Origin: Straminergon stramineum
Lineage: Eukaryota; Streptophyta; Bryopsida; Hypnales; Calliergonaceae
Assembly: GCA_963920665.1 (NCBI GenBank)
Contig: OY987267.1
Span: forward strand, 5,146,001-5,210,000
DNA: 64,000 nucleotides
Direction: 5' to 3'
Shown here piece after piece: positions 25,559-39,148 of this stretch (positions are counted from its first letter, which is position 1; each line of letters starts with the position of its first letter). The notes under the pieces are model-generated. The model was not told where the DNA came from, did not search any database, and worked only from the letters and a program-made list of their open reading frames with translations. Both the position numbers and the translations under genes were made by a program.

Positions 25559-28500
25559 TTACAGCCCAAGATGAGCTTGGCCTCCCCAAAGCTCTTTGCC
25601 TGTCCCGTGCACCAGGAGCACTCTGCCCAATCCATCGCAAAGCTCCTCGCAATACTCCATGTACAGGTTGGGTTGGATGCCCTGGTAATGATCCGGAAGA
25701 TTGATGAGGATCAGGGACGCATCCCGGGATTGCTCGAGAATGATGTCGTTCAGTTTCTTGGGCGAGTAGCTTTGGCTAATTGTTTCCCACGTCCTTCGCA
25801 ATGGTTCCGGTACATCCTCATGAGCTGGTGGGTTTCCTGCTGGAGACCCTGGATAGAATTGGCTTGAGCTTTGCATGGCACTGTCTTGATCTGATTCGTC
25901 GTCCTGTTATCACCCACAGTGCCACCGTTTTAAGTGCTTTAGGCATCAAATTTATGCGATCTAAAAATAAATGTTGGACTATCCACGTACAACCTACAAC
26001 TTGATACATATCTTGAAATTGGAAGGCCATTGAAAGTAATCACTGAATTATGCTATTGTCAAAGAGTTCACTTCAATCTGCATTTGAAAGAGAATGTATG
26101 CTTCACAGACGTGCCTAATTTATCGTGCACATTATTAAGGAAATATTCTGCACGATTCATAGGTAGGTCTCCTTTCGATCATTGTGGAGTCTTTCCCATG
26201 ATACTTGAGGAAAGGAAAGCCAATGAAGTTATCTAAAAGTTTGTGAGACAATGAACCCTTAAACAGCACAGTTTTAAAAAATACACCGAAAAGTCAGCCC
26301 CAGGGGCCGCTGTGATGACTAAGTGCTAGAAAAATTCTGAAATCTGTATCACATGTAAAATGACTTACCTCGTCACTGTCCAACGTATCGAGTTCTTGAT
26401 GGCCTTTATCAATGACAATTTCCAGAGGGTTCTGAAGCTCTCCCCTACTCGTAGTTTCACCTCCACCATCAGCCCATTGTGTGATTTTCTTTGGCTTTTT
26501 CTTTTTGTATTCTGAGGAGATTCTGGGACTTATATTGGCAGAAGCTGCTTCAAATTCTACACCAACGTCACATGGGGTTATCCAATGGGTAGCCTCGTCT
26601 GAATGGGCGGTTCTCAAACCATATTGATTACCACCATGTGGACCTGGAAAAGAAAAATTTGAACCACCATTATGGTGTGGAAGATTCATATGTACATTAA
26701 CAAACTTCCATTGCATTGGTAATTGTCAGTAAAAATAGAGACAATTCGTACAATTGTACTGAACTTAAATGTATTAACACCGGTCCTCGTGATGGAAGGA
26801 ATAATCGCTTGCACATCTCATTTGTGTCAATCAGAAACTTTCCAATTTAATTGAAATTCCTTTCCATACTGCAATTATACTGTAGATGAAGATGAAACGA
26901 CAAATATGAGGTTTCAAGAAAATTCCGCTAATATAGATGAATGTCAATGTAGATTGACTTACTTGATGAACTTCGCTGATGCCGCCTTGAATAACTACCC
27001 TCCTCAAGCTCACTAAGCTGGAAGGAGGCCAACGCCTTTTCCTTGACTAGTTTTTCTCCTAACTTGGGAATTTCACCCCGTCGTCTTGAGGTTTCAGGAC
27101 TTGGACTTCGGTGTTCGTTCGTCTTTCTGCAATCACACATGATTCAAACTTTAGTTAGATTTTTTTATCAAGTCATGTGGACTAAGATAAGAGCACCCAT
27201 TTTCAACTTTGCCTAAAATATCAGCACCTAAAATATGAGCATGACCGGGGAAGGAAACTATTGGTAAACTGTGTAATTTTACTGAAAACTCTATTCAGTG
27301 TCTCATAAGTGCATAAATAAAAGAGTACCGACCTATACATCGCAACTTCCTCAGCAAAAGCTCGGGCTTCCTCTGCCCGAATGGTGTAGTCAAATGTGTA
27401 AGGTGCCAAGCATGACTCATCAAGCTCTATGACCTGAACCTCAGCCTTGATTCGTACCTGCCAACAGCAGAAATAACCACATCCAATCCACAAAATGAGA
27501 CTTTGAAGAATTGGCTTCCCCAACATTATTTCCAGTCACGATGTAAATTAGAAAATAATATAACAGTAAAGAAAGAAGAGTACGGGCTCACCAATTCCAA
27601 GAGTTTTTCCAGATTCTTTTTCACTACTTCAGAGTTATCAAGCTTTTCAGCTACAGTGTGCACACGGAGCTTGCATTTGCGCCAAATCTTGTGCTGCTGC
27701 AAAAGGTGAGCCAGAAGCAAGAGCAACCCTCCATCGTGGACAATCCACCAAACATCAATCACTCCCTCTTGAACCTCCTCTTTGCCAGGAAAGAGATCCA
27801 AGTGCATGCACATGAGTACGGCCTTGTCGACTGCCTGGCATTCTGTTAGAGTTTCCAACAAAATCTGCAAGTAATTTACATAATCAACACAAAGAAGTGA
27901 GAAATTAAATTCCTTAAAAAAAAGTGACAATTTTGGACAATCAGAACCAGCAAAATGAAGTGAAATGAATATCCATTGATTGATTGTTAATTTGCTAAAT
28001 TGGCACAATTCTGGCCGACAAAAATTGTGACATTCATCTGCACAAATCTCGATTTGCATTTCAAGTCGTACACCTTGAAAGTCCCAAAGTCATGGAATTC
28101 TGAACATTTTAATGAAACTGATGTTGTTTAGATGTTTAATGATTTACTTTGGTAGAATGATTAGTGCTTCAAATCTACGAATCGAAGGTTAAATCGACAA
28201 CAGTGAAAGCTTGCCCAGATTCAAGTATTAGAATTCCTATGACTCTTAATACTTTAAGCACAATGACTAGGAGCATGGCATTTCTTGGAATTGTCCTAGG
28301 AAAATCACAATTAAATGGAATGAATATCAATAGAAGGCACTTTTGATTATCAGATTGGCAGAGATATCATTCATCCGGATTTTTTCCTGTGATAACTAGT
28401 ATAGGTGTAGATTTAAGTGTAGTGCAGTTGTTAGAACTAAGGTTTTGCAATTTTAAACTAAATTTTTCAATTTAGTGGAAATTCTCTTATAAATTGTTGT

Positions 28501-31500
28501 CAATATGATTTACCTCTGCATTATCATCATGGCCCTCGTCTCGCCACTTGGTAGGCCAACCAAGAACCAGGGTATTGGGCTCTAAGCTTCCCAAGCCTGA
28601 GGATTGAATGGCATAAGTCTTGCCCTCACGGTATGAATTTGCAATCAAGACTCTTCCAAATCCCGTTACTTTTGCTTCACTCATACGATTTTCAAGCTCA
28701 ATCTGCACATCGAGAATATGTATGCACACCGTGTAAGGAAACAATTCTGCATAGAAAATCATGCTGTTGCCACAAAATTAACAAAAAATTTGGAAGCATG
28801 GAGACTAGGTTCACAGATCATATGTGGAACGTACGTCAGTTACAAGGCACCCGACTGAGTCAGAGAACTAAATACCATAGCTGGACACCCGGTTCATCAC
28901 ATCTACGACAAATAATTAATATATTTGAGAAAATTGAGATCACATGAATGTTTCTGTATTTAGGAGTGAGAATTAGAACATCTTCAAAACTTGTTGATTA
29001 ATCACCAAGGAGTGGTGTCATTTAATCTTCACAGCATGGTTCCATACAGTAAGTAAGTTCCATCTCTAAGTAAAGAATGAAAGAGCCTCAACCAGATTGA
29101 AACATTCAAAATTGAATTGGGAACTCTTAAGTGACAGTTTGGATTCATAAATATCTGAAAATAATATGGTGTCTGCTAGTTTGATATTTGGTATGTAATA
29201 TGGGTTGTAATGGTAAGACGTTTATGTTTCATTCAAATTTTTCTGATAAGCGTTTGACTCCCACAAGAAGAAAATCAAACCACTGCTCTGTGCACATATT
29301 TCAGGACGTAGAATAATATTTACCTTTTCACCCACCGCCTGAGCTGTCATCTCCTCAAGTTTGCCCTCAAGAATGACCGTAACCACACACAGCCCTTGTC
29401 CCTGTTATTTCCACAAGAACAACATGGTCGCCGATCCCATACTATGTTAGCGTCACAGACATCATGATGTGAATGTGTCCAATAAAGTAACGCCTAAGAA
29501 ATTGTAACACACTAATTGATTCTTTAGTCACACAATTTAAACATGAATTATCTTAGTTTGGAGAAATGCCTTAATCAAAATGATAAGGCAGAACATATCA
29601 AAGTTTTCAATCAAGTTAAATTATTTCAAGAATTGTCACAATGTTCATATGAAGGCTCATGGAGAGGCTTCCACATGATTAATAAGACCATAAGGAGACC
29701 CCCCCATTAAATCATAGGGTAGATTTTCTTGATGATGTCTTAAAGTTCTTGAAGCAATCTAATTTAGTTAAAAAAATCTGTTAAATGGAAAGGTTAGGCA
29801 AAGCACCTTCTTCAGCTGAGATGTAAAGAAGAGAAATTCATGGTCTGCATGACCCTTATCAGTCCATGAGGACCGAGGCTTGGAAAGACACAGGAGTTGA
29901 GGTCGCCAATTCACTGTGTACCTTGCCTCTTCTCCCACTGACAGAATTCCCCGCACTGATATTTGGAGGCAGAGTCCTCCTAAACCTGTTCCCCAATTCA
30001 CTTCTACCTGCAGGAAAAAGAAAAAGGAAAGAAAGAAACTTAAGGAAAAAAAAAGGTCAATCTCCATTTACGCATCCTTAAAACAACAAAACTTTCATAA
30101 TCCAAATGTCAAGCAGTGGCATAACTCAAGTCCAGAGAAAAAACCTTGTGCATCATTGCTATCACATACAAATAAATTGCGCACACGAGATGAATTATAA
30201 ATTAGAAAAGTAAAGAGCAACAGACCTGGCGGTAGTCGATGTAGGCATACAATAAACCAAGGACGACCATTGCCACCAGAGCAAAGTACCACACGATCAC
30301 AAAATTCATGGCTGCACAAGCTATAAATCCTAGAAGTGCAGCAGACCAGTGATAGTGTTTCCACTTGGGCCTCCAACTGCACACAGAAGGAAGCCGGTCA
30401 TCCCAACAGTGCTGCAGATTTGTCAAAATTTCAAAGACTTTTCCACATATGTAAGATTTTCTTGGTCATGGCAAGCAACTCCTTTGTAATTAGTAGAACC
30501 ACAGAAATTTCAAGTTTTGGTGCACTGGAGTCACAGAAAAATTGACAGCAGCAACCTCCACAATGTGCTCTTGTAACCAGTTCTTTTGAACAATACAACT
30601 TACAGCAGCACTCCTTCCAATATAATGGAATATGAGTGGTCCTCCTCGTAGGGGTATCGCTCAATAAATTAAAAACTGTGCGTGTTACTAACCGTACGTA
30701 GGATAGACTACGTACCTGGGAGCATTGACAACAGAGAGAACAAGGCAAGAGAGGTTCAGAGCCGAGTAGCAAGTCAGGAAACAGATGGACACCAGAGGCG
30801 CCACTGCATTTAAACTCCCAATCATGGCAAAAACAAGGCAAAGTGCGGTCGTGAGCAGCAAGGCCCTCCGAGGCTCCCCGTTCTCGGACACTACTGCAAA
30901 GGGTTCCAAGAAGGGCACCACTCCATCTGCAGCAATCGCCTGCATTCAGAACAAGCAACAAACAGTCAAACCATTAGAAGAATTTAAATGGCCCCCCAAG
31001 CAATTGACATCGTTTCCATTGTTCAAATACCTATATCATGGCCTCATCACATGTGCTCGGGACATCCCACTTCTGACATAGATAGTAGTAGCTTGTCTTT
31101 ATATTAAAACAAGGATTCGATGAAAGCTGCTGCCTTGAAAACTCAGGGGTACCTGTCACCGGAATGCTGCCATGTTCTCCAAGAATCTCATTGGCAACAA
31201 CAAACAATTAAAGCTTGATCTATTGACTGGTTTAGCGTATGGATTCAGCCTACCTGGAGTAACCGAGGTGAGATGATGATGCATTGCATTGCTTGAGCAA
31301 TGGCAGTGGTAGTGATGCCAAGCTCGGTGAGAATGGGTACTGGAAATGCCACCATGCGGACGACATCCAGCATGGCGTGCTCGCCTGAGCCGGTGTTGCC
31401 CAGAAGGTAATCCCGTTGTGCCACGGCTGCCCACAACCCCATGTACGACATGTACATGACGAAGCTCACCACTATGGCTCCCAACGTCCCCTGGGGAATG

Positions 31501-34500
31501 GAATTCTCTGGTCGCCGCAGGTTGGTCGCTCTATCAGCTCCACTGCAACCATAACCATCCAACCAGAGCCATGAGCATATATCTAGAGCTTTACTTGCAA
31601 TCTAGAATTTGAACATGAGTCCAATAATGTAGGAGTGCGCTTTCGTTGGGAGACTGTTCACTAAGGCTGACTAGAGGGATCACTCTGAAGGAAATATCCG
31701 TTAAAATGGCAGTATTTGGATAAAATGACAGTCTAATTGTTCTATTGTAATAAAAATAGGAAGGGATAACCGCTTTCAATTCTCTTTTTTGGCATTTGGA
31801 AAATTTCCATTTCATTTGACATAGCCGATTGGGTAGTACAAGAGTCAAGAGCCAATTAAACTTTCCTGCATCAACATCATTTTCTCACTCAATATATTGG
31901 GTGGTTTCATATGCCAATCATTCCAAACGAGGAGATCATACAGACCACTATTGAAGAAGGGACTGACGACAACCCCTGATTTCCATTCACAGATCAGAGG
32001 ACATGGACATTAATTCATCCAAGTCATGGCATTGTTCACCCAATGCTAGTTGAAGACCAACCAAATTGGTTGATTCGAAGAGATGAGTCGCAGTTGGTAA
32101 CAGGGGTCAGTCAGTAGGAGATGGAATTCGCCTGTAGCTTTACTTGCAAAATCAATGCCTCAATCTTCAGTTGGTTTGGATTTGATTGAACATTCCTTCT
32201 CATTGCGCTGAGTTTGTTATTGTAGCCTGAACAATAGACTGTACTGTACATACCTGAGGATGCCGGTGAAGCAGGGGAAGAAGAGCGCGACGGCCGTGGA
32301 GAAGGATTCGCCGGGCGGGTACCCGGGACTCCAGTTGCCCTTGAAGGTGCTCCACGACAGGCCAGTGAGCGATGGCGGATGAGTAGATCCGCGCGGCGCC
32401 AGGCCCAGCCCCAGGTAGAAAGACAGCATGGTGTAGAGCACGAGTGCGAAGAAGAGGAGACCCAGTTTGGACACGAACTTAATGCCCAACAGAACCAGCG
32501 TGCCCAGGAGAAGCAACACCAGTGCGCCCAGCACGCGTGTCGCATGCGGAAACGCCAGCTCCGGGAACGTGAACACCAGCATCTCTATCGACCCCAAACC
32601 CTATACCCAATCCCAACAAGAACAAGAACGAAATCAGCGAGTATTTCATTTGTGGGGACTAACGAAACCGAAATACGGTACTCTGCCCCAAATTGGTTTT
32701 CATTTGCAAATATGTGTCTACATTTGATGTGCAACAAGCATCGCAATGGACCCCAAACCCTAAACACACCATCGCCAACATCGAACTCAGCAAGTATTTC
32801 ATTTGTGGGTACTCACAAATCTAAAGTACGATACATTGCAAAACATTGGTTTCTAGCGGAGGCCATACGGAAAATCTCTGTCTAATTTTGATGTGTAATG
32901 TGCAAGAAGTATCTCAATCAACCTCAAATCGTAAATTCAACATCGCCATCATCGAACTCAGATAGCGTATCATTTGAGGGGACTCCCGAAACTAAAATAC
33001 AGTACTCTGCAAAAAATTGGTTTCTAGAGGTCATTTGCAAAATCTTTGTCTAATTTTGATGTGTAATGTGCAACAAGCACCTCAATTGACCCCAAACCGT
33101 ATACCACGCTCGCCGACAACAAACTTAGCAGGCGTTTCATTTGTGGAACATCTCAAAAGTGAAATTCATTACGACATTTGGGTTTCTAGCGATGGCCACA
33201 TCAAAATCTACGTCTAATTTCAAAGTGCAAGGTGTAACAACGGCTTGGACCATTGACCCCAACCCCTAAACCCACCTTCACCAACAACAAACTCGGCAGG
33301 CATTTGTTGGGCCTCACAAGACTAAAATTCCCCGCCAAAATTTGATTTCTGGCGGAGGTCGAACGTCGCAAAATCTGCTTCTAATTTTGATGGGCCTTGA
33401 GAAACAAGTCACTTCAAGAGGGGAAAACGCAGAGACTCTGTAGAACAATTAGAGCAGGAGCCTGATTTCAATCTTTTCTTACCTCCATGACTGCCAGAAG
33501 TGCTACTCCGATGAAGTACAGCAGGCCCACGGCTCCACCCAGCTTGGGTCCCAACGCGCGAGATATGAGATAACTGTCACATACTCATGCACGTTTGTTT
33601 TAATTTCCCCATCCCTTTAGATTGTAAATTGTTCTCTAGCTTGAGCCGCCTTCAAAACACATCCAGAACGAGAGAACTGCTGAATATGAAGCGTCATCGT
33701 ATGGACTCACTAAGTGCCGCCTTGTTCGATTTTGCCGTTGGTGGCGATGGCGCTCAAGGACATGGTGGTAAGCATGGCGCATAGGAAGGTGACGAATACG
33801 ATCAGGAACGTCTGCCACACGCCCGCGCTCCCCACGATGTAGAAGAAGCGCAAAAAAATGAGCACCCCTGCACGCAGATAGATACCGACATGGCAACAAC
33901 GGTTCCAACAACGGTCACGAATTCATAAAATTAAAATAGTATAAGCTGCAACAATTCAAAGAGCTAGTTTTCTCGATCAATCAACACCAAATCTCCGTAC
34001 TCTGTTTGTCATTAGCCAGCTTCCGTTCATTTCGTCATAACCTCTAGAGCTATACCATTGATCCAAGAAATACTGGTCATGAAATAGACGATATCTCTCC
34101 ACGATTCTGGCAATTTTCAGGGCGCCGGTTCGAAACGCCATTCCTGAAAGTTCTAGTTTTTTAGAGCTTTGAGTCAATGACTTAAGTCACAATTTTTGTC
34201 GTCCAGAATCGCAGCGAAATTTCGATGAAAAGAATGTAGAAGCTCGGACCCGACCACAACGAAGCTTAGTTCCAGATCAGGAGTCAAATCAAGAAGTCGC
34301 ATTCGACTCGATCAAGATCTCGTCCTTGATAGATCTAGCTCTCCAATTTCAGACTTTTTGGTCGAGAACAAAGCTAGCATAGTGATAATCTGTGATTCCC
34401 GGATGGCCATTCCCAGTTTACAATGTTTGCCTAACCGGAAAATTCGCGCGTCGGATTTCAACTGTGATAGCGCTTCTCCCCGATTCCCGTTCCTAGTGCA

Positions 34501-35103
34501 AATATCAAAGAATCATCTGATAAACTTCTGATATTCCCGTAAGGAAAACGACGATCATCTCACTTAGTGCCATGGTTATAAACCATGCGACTGCATGCAA
34601 CACCTAGTGAACACATGCTATCAACCTTCTTGCACCAACCGTTTTGTATCAACCTTCTACAACGGGTCAGACGCATGGCCTGATCGTTCGATCATGATTA
34701 TCGGATTGAAGACAAGGAGTTGAAGCCAAAGAATTGGAGACCAGGAATTGGAGGGAAGTTTTCGAAGGCAACTGCAAGAAATTGAAGGTGCAAACAAGCT
34801 ATCTCGTACGTGATGACGATCGATGGCGCACGTACCCCACATATTCTCGCAGGTGGGGATGAGCACCCCGCTCCATGTCCCCAAGCCACTAACACTACTG
34901 GCGCTCGTCTTGCACTGATGGCCTGCGCGCCTTCCGCCGCTCATCCGATGCACTACATTGTACCACAAGCGCTCCCCTCGCGCCGCCGCGCCTTTCTTCA
35001 CACTCACTCGCACGCCCTCCAGCGACTCCGACGACGAAGAAGCTCTCGCCGTCACGCGCGTCGGCACGCACCGGCACGGCCCTTGCGATTGCATCATTGA
35101 CAT
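25559..35103 (-). CDS. CCC: KCC-type cation-chloride cotransporter, 1058 aa, 15 exons
   Basis: Exons in order are 35103-34836, 33867-33711, 33573-33483, 32600-32254, 31542-31254, 30939-30716, 30376-30226, 30007-29807, 29401-29324, 28702-28514, 27864-27592, 27457-27333, 27126-26963, 26643-26369 and 25903-25559, totalling 3177 nt in frame. About 75 N-terminal residues precede the membrane domain (about 75-510), with GTWSGVLIPTCENMWGVLIF in the first helix, SLSAIATNG (126-134) and the GGTYYLISRALGP segment. A large cytosolic C-terminus follows, with IDVWWIVHDGG (701-711), HKIWRKCKLRV, NLP and LGRVLLVHG near the end. These mark the SLC12 family, nearest to KCC-type electroneutral K-Cl symporters; plant relatives act in ion homeostasis at Golgi/TGN or plasma membrane. 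The last ~15 residues are unlike the usual family end. ATG 35103 is the first in frame. Confidence 0.9.
32591..33415 (-). repeat. Five ~165-bp tandem units repeating an intron/exon junction
   Basis: Units begin (plus-strand coordinates) at 32591, 32750, 32920, 33089 and 33256, with periods of 159, 170, 169 and 167 bp. All but the first lie within CCC intron 3 (32601-33482). Read on the minus strand, each unit starts with a version of TAG|GGTTTGGGGTC, the real acceptor and first codons of exon 4 (unit 1). The unit body shares ATTTCATTTGTGG, TTGGTTTCTAGCGG and CTAATTTTGATGTG blocks. Units 2 and 5 keep an AG at the junction; units 3 and 4 have lost it. Confidence 0.88.
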
Positions 35104-36500
35104 CGCTGCTCTCCCCGTCGTTTCCTCCTCACTGCTCCTCAATATCGATCACCACCTTGCAAAATATTGTACCACAGTCTCTCTAGATAGATAGACTAGC
35201 TCCCCCCCCAAACACAACCTACTCTCCTTCCGTACAATCACATCAATTGAAAAACGCTCTCGATCTCGATCGATATTTCTTACTGGCTGCCTAGCTCACT
35301 AGCTGGATTCATCTCTCGCTCGCTTCTCGAGACTAACTTAGCTGCCCTCGATTTTCCCCAAACACAACCTACTCGAAGTCCCTCCATACGTTTACTTCAC
35401 CACGCCATCAAGTAATCAATTGCAAAACTCATGCATGCATCCCAAACGTACAAATCGTACGATACCCGTCAAGCTTCAACCTACAACCTACTGTACATGC
35501 AGCACAATAGTCGATCTTCGCTCACTGGTGACAGTGGTGAGTATACAGGGTTGTCGTCGTCCGATCCAGTGCCGGTTGCAGTGCTTGAAAACCGTATTTA
35601 ACCTTGTCTGAGGATTCCACTACAAAACTAGCCTGAGAGAAACAACGTACAGAGATTAATTACTACCTCACCGGCCACGGAATTAATCAATCCTGAACAT
35701 CAATTGCAATACCTCTCGATCTCTCGGTCTTGATCTCTATCGTCTGCTTCACTAGTACTAAGCTAGTCACCCCAAGCCCAAACTTACAAATCATACCATC
35801 CCCTTCAAAGAATCTTCCATCTTCAATTAAACAAAAACCAATCCGGGAACCAATGCGGGAACCCACGTACCAATTGCACAATAACTACTCTTCTTTCAAT
35901 GGCAGATGAAGTCCACAGTCTCGTGCCTGTTGCAGCGCTTGAAAACCGTATTTAAGCAAGCTTGAGGATTCCACTCCAAAGCTAGCTATCTCTTGAAATA
36001 GAAACGTACTCATGCAGAGATTATGGATGAGACGGAGAGAGCAAGCTGCATGCAGCGCCAGGTAGCGTAGGGATTGGACAGATATTTTGGCAGACTGACT
36101 GAGGTAAGTACTTTCTGGTGGTGAGAACCTCATGATCGTTTTTCAATCATCAAGGGCTGTTCAGTTCAATTCAATGCATACGGGGAGCTCGCTCGAGCAT
36201 CGAGCACAATCATATATGTACGTGTACGTACGTATGTGAAAGAAGAGTTGAGAGTCCTTTCGACTGAGTCACGCGGTTCTCACAACGTACAACACGCAGG
36301 AAGTTACCGTGGAGTTCGGAATTTCTGTCACTCCAGCTAGCTCCAGTTCCGGCCTGGAGCGAGGTGCGTGCAGCGGGGAAGCTCGAGTTCGAATAGGACA
36401 CACATAAATCATGCACACCTTGTTTCAGCTTCTCTTGCAAGCTAGCTAGGCTTCTAGCTAATTAAAAGCTCTCCTTGCATGGCCTCTCCAGGCTCTTGAA
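35104..36500 (-). promoter_or_regulatory. Upstream region of CCC gene with ~90-bp direct repeat
   Basis: This stretch of higher GC holds the CCC promoter and leader. Two direct copies of about 90-100 bp at 35569-35657 and 35923-36022 share CTTGAAAACCGTATTTAA, TGAGGATTCCACT and CAGAGATTA, 354 bp apart. CCCAAACACAACCTACTC occurs twice (35206 and 35358). Further upstream are GTACGTACGT and CTAGCTAGC-type palindromic words (36220-36460). Confidence 0.6.
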
Positions 36501-38172
36501 TTGGAATGGCCCGGCTTTTATGTAGTGATGTCTGTCCGTGTTTGTAAGTTCCAATATTTACTGCAAGTTTAACTTGACATATGTGGGACTAACTTATATG
36601 TGGAAACTTGATTCCATTCCATCAGTGCATACTGCTAGTTTGAGGACTCACCATGATGGAGCCCTGATCGATTCAAGTGCCAGGGAATTTCATTAAAATG
36701 GCAAATTTCATACACCATTCTCAGACTGTGCGGTCTCAACCGTAAAAATGCCATCTAGATAGGACGAGTATACATTTCAGACTAATTGCGTGAACTTAAC
36801 CATAAAAATGCCAAAGTTGCAAAATGATCCCATTTTAACGAAATTCCCCATGGTGGGCCGATTTGGGATGACTGTTTTCATTTGCCAAACAGTGCATATG
36901 GTGCTAAAGTGACCAGTCGCCAAGCATCCATAATTGGGGGTTCTAATGGTAGTCAAGTCCACATGACCAGGCGGTCAAGCCTAAATTCATGATAAGTTTC
37001 TTTCCTTTTCTAAGTTTTCTTCAGAGCAAGTGAACTAAGTTTTGGTGGGATTGACTAATTATTAACCTTATATGGTAACTTTGTGAAATTGCAACCTTTG
37101 TAGCAAAATGAACGCCTACAAAATTCTTGCTTAAAAAATATGAAATCTATTATTTTTCTAAAATACAGTTGATTTTGGGGTATAGCTAGCTAGAATTATA
37201 GTCTATCATGTTATAAGTAATCCAAAATTATCATTTCACACATAAAATATACATCCTAAGAAAATCTAAAATCCTCTTTCAAATGCCAACAAAATCAAAC
37301 AAAGACTAAGTTATGCCAGTACACCATTTATGCTCATATGTGTATTTGGATGCATGTGGGATTGTGGGTGAAGTTACGACTTCTTCGAAGTAGAAAATAT
37401 TGACTGCCTACATCATGCAAGAACAAATTTAAGCATCTTATTCCAATCACCTAGTTCTGACTTGCCCAAGCAATTATTAAGTTTCAAGTGTTTCAAGTTG
37501 TTTGTCTGATGAATACTATAGGATTGGGGCTAGAGTCGATTAGACACCTACCGGCAGTCTTTTATATAATTGCGGTTACTTCAAATGTAATGTGTGACAG
37601 AACCTCTCCTAGCTGAAGCAGAGTCTCTGATTCCTGGTATGAATTCAAATTTGAATTCCCAAATTTTATCACCTTTGTGGGTCGGTCGGTCAGTACATAA
37701 ATAAGAAGAAGTTCCCCGCCGTGTTTTTCCCAAGGTGAAAAGACCACATTCAAGACCAGATGAGCTCCAGCCCTGACCATAATGGAGCTGCAGGTAGGTA
37801 AGTATTTCTTCACAATGGGGATAGCAGTAGAATGACAAGTGTCTTCAGGAAACACCTAAAAGTATAAGGGCATGTCCCTGCCACAAACAAGTTCATGAGA
37901 TTTCTTCATGAGGGCATGCTACGTGGCTGCTTGTGCAAGGAATTGAAATCAATTGGGTTCCTCATCTGCATCATGCCAAAATGCTGTGGATGAACATAGC
38001 TAGCCTCAATCCATTGGCAATTATTTGTCAAACATGACATTGGTGGATGCCAACATCACAAGAATAATTGGTGGGTAAGTTGTGTACATATTGAAAAATA
38101 AAGTATTATAAAATCATGAGAGTGGCACTATGGACTTAGTACACTAAAGTTGTGGTTAATTTAAACATGCAC
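36501..38172. other. AT-rich intergenic, no gene seen
   Basis: Only short frames lacking recognisable motifs. One segment (37562-37855) is of higher complexity but matches nothing known to me. Confidence 0.5.
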
Positions 38173-38830
38173 TTAACCCCTAAATGTATTTGACTATGTT
38201 TTCACCAAAAACGCTCCCAAACTATCATTTCTAGTATAAGTACTAAATTTTAGAAAAAAATACATTTTTAGGCACATGTAACCATAAGATCTTGTAATAT
38301 TCTGGTTTGAGAAGATGTGGAAAAAAATTCAGAAATTTCCACCTTGTAGATTGCAAGATATTAGCATTTAAATTGACAAAAAGCCATTTTTTGGCCCTAC
38401 AAAAACCCAGGCAGCTGCACTTCACAAGGTCAGATCATTATGAAAAAATGTCCAAAATGGTTGTAACTCTTTGGATTCATTCTTCAAGTCAAGTTTACAC
38501 ATGCTTGAAAAAATTTAGATCATTTGGAATTGTACAACATGTAGGAAAAAATTAGTAAGTACAAAGAAGTAGAGAATGATTCAAAATACTAAATTGTTAA
38601 CAATTTATTTATGGAATTGAAAAATGCCAATCCCAATGGTTGTAATGTTGTAATAAAAAATCTACAACTAGTGTTTTTTTTTTTATCCAAAAATATTGAA
38701 AATTGAGTTAAATAAAGGTCTTCAAAGTTTATTTTATAGTGGAGATTCCATAACTACCCACAAACTACTCACAATTGAAACTCTTCATAACTTTCATCTC
38801 ACGTATGAAAATGAAATGATTCAAAGCTTT

Positions 38831-38866
<36 letters not shown>

Positions 38867-39148
38867 CTAGAAAAACAATTTCAAATTTTTATTTTTAAAA
38901 AAAATGATTTTTAAAGAAGTTTTTTTTTGCTACTCGAGCTACCCGTCAAGCAATGAAAACAACATATCATACAATAACTTTTTAATCATGTCTTCAAAAG
39001 TTATGAAAATTGTTGGGCCTTGATGCTACTCCTCGGGCACATGTTGTGTGAAAATTTGAAAGAAAAAAAAGAAAATTTCCATTCGTAGTGAGTTGCCCAA
39101 AATTGCTATGTTGTCGAAAAACGCCGTTTGGTTCATTAGGGGTTTTAA
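38173..39148. mobile_element. TTAA-flanked element, subfamily A copy 2
   Basis: Starts TTAACCCCTAAATGTATTTG, identical to the start of the copy at 5576, and runs parallel to it for about 950 bp (for example TTGACTATGTTTTCACCAA and AATGCCAATCCCAATGG). The right end is decayed to TTAGGGGTTTTAA. An AT dinucleotide run of about 30 bp at 38833-38862 has expanded inside this copy. Confidence 0.8.

Noticed and set aside
32111..32885. Long plus- and minus-strand alternative frames of 144-168 codons
   Set aside because: Shadows of CCC exon 4 and of the intron tandem repeat.
34657..35142. Upstream extension of CCC exon 1 to 35142
   Set aside because: The first codon there is TTG; the first ATG in frame is at 35103.
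38833..38862. AT dinucleotide run as a separate feature
   Set aside because: A simple microsatellite expansion inside the subfamily A element; noted there only.
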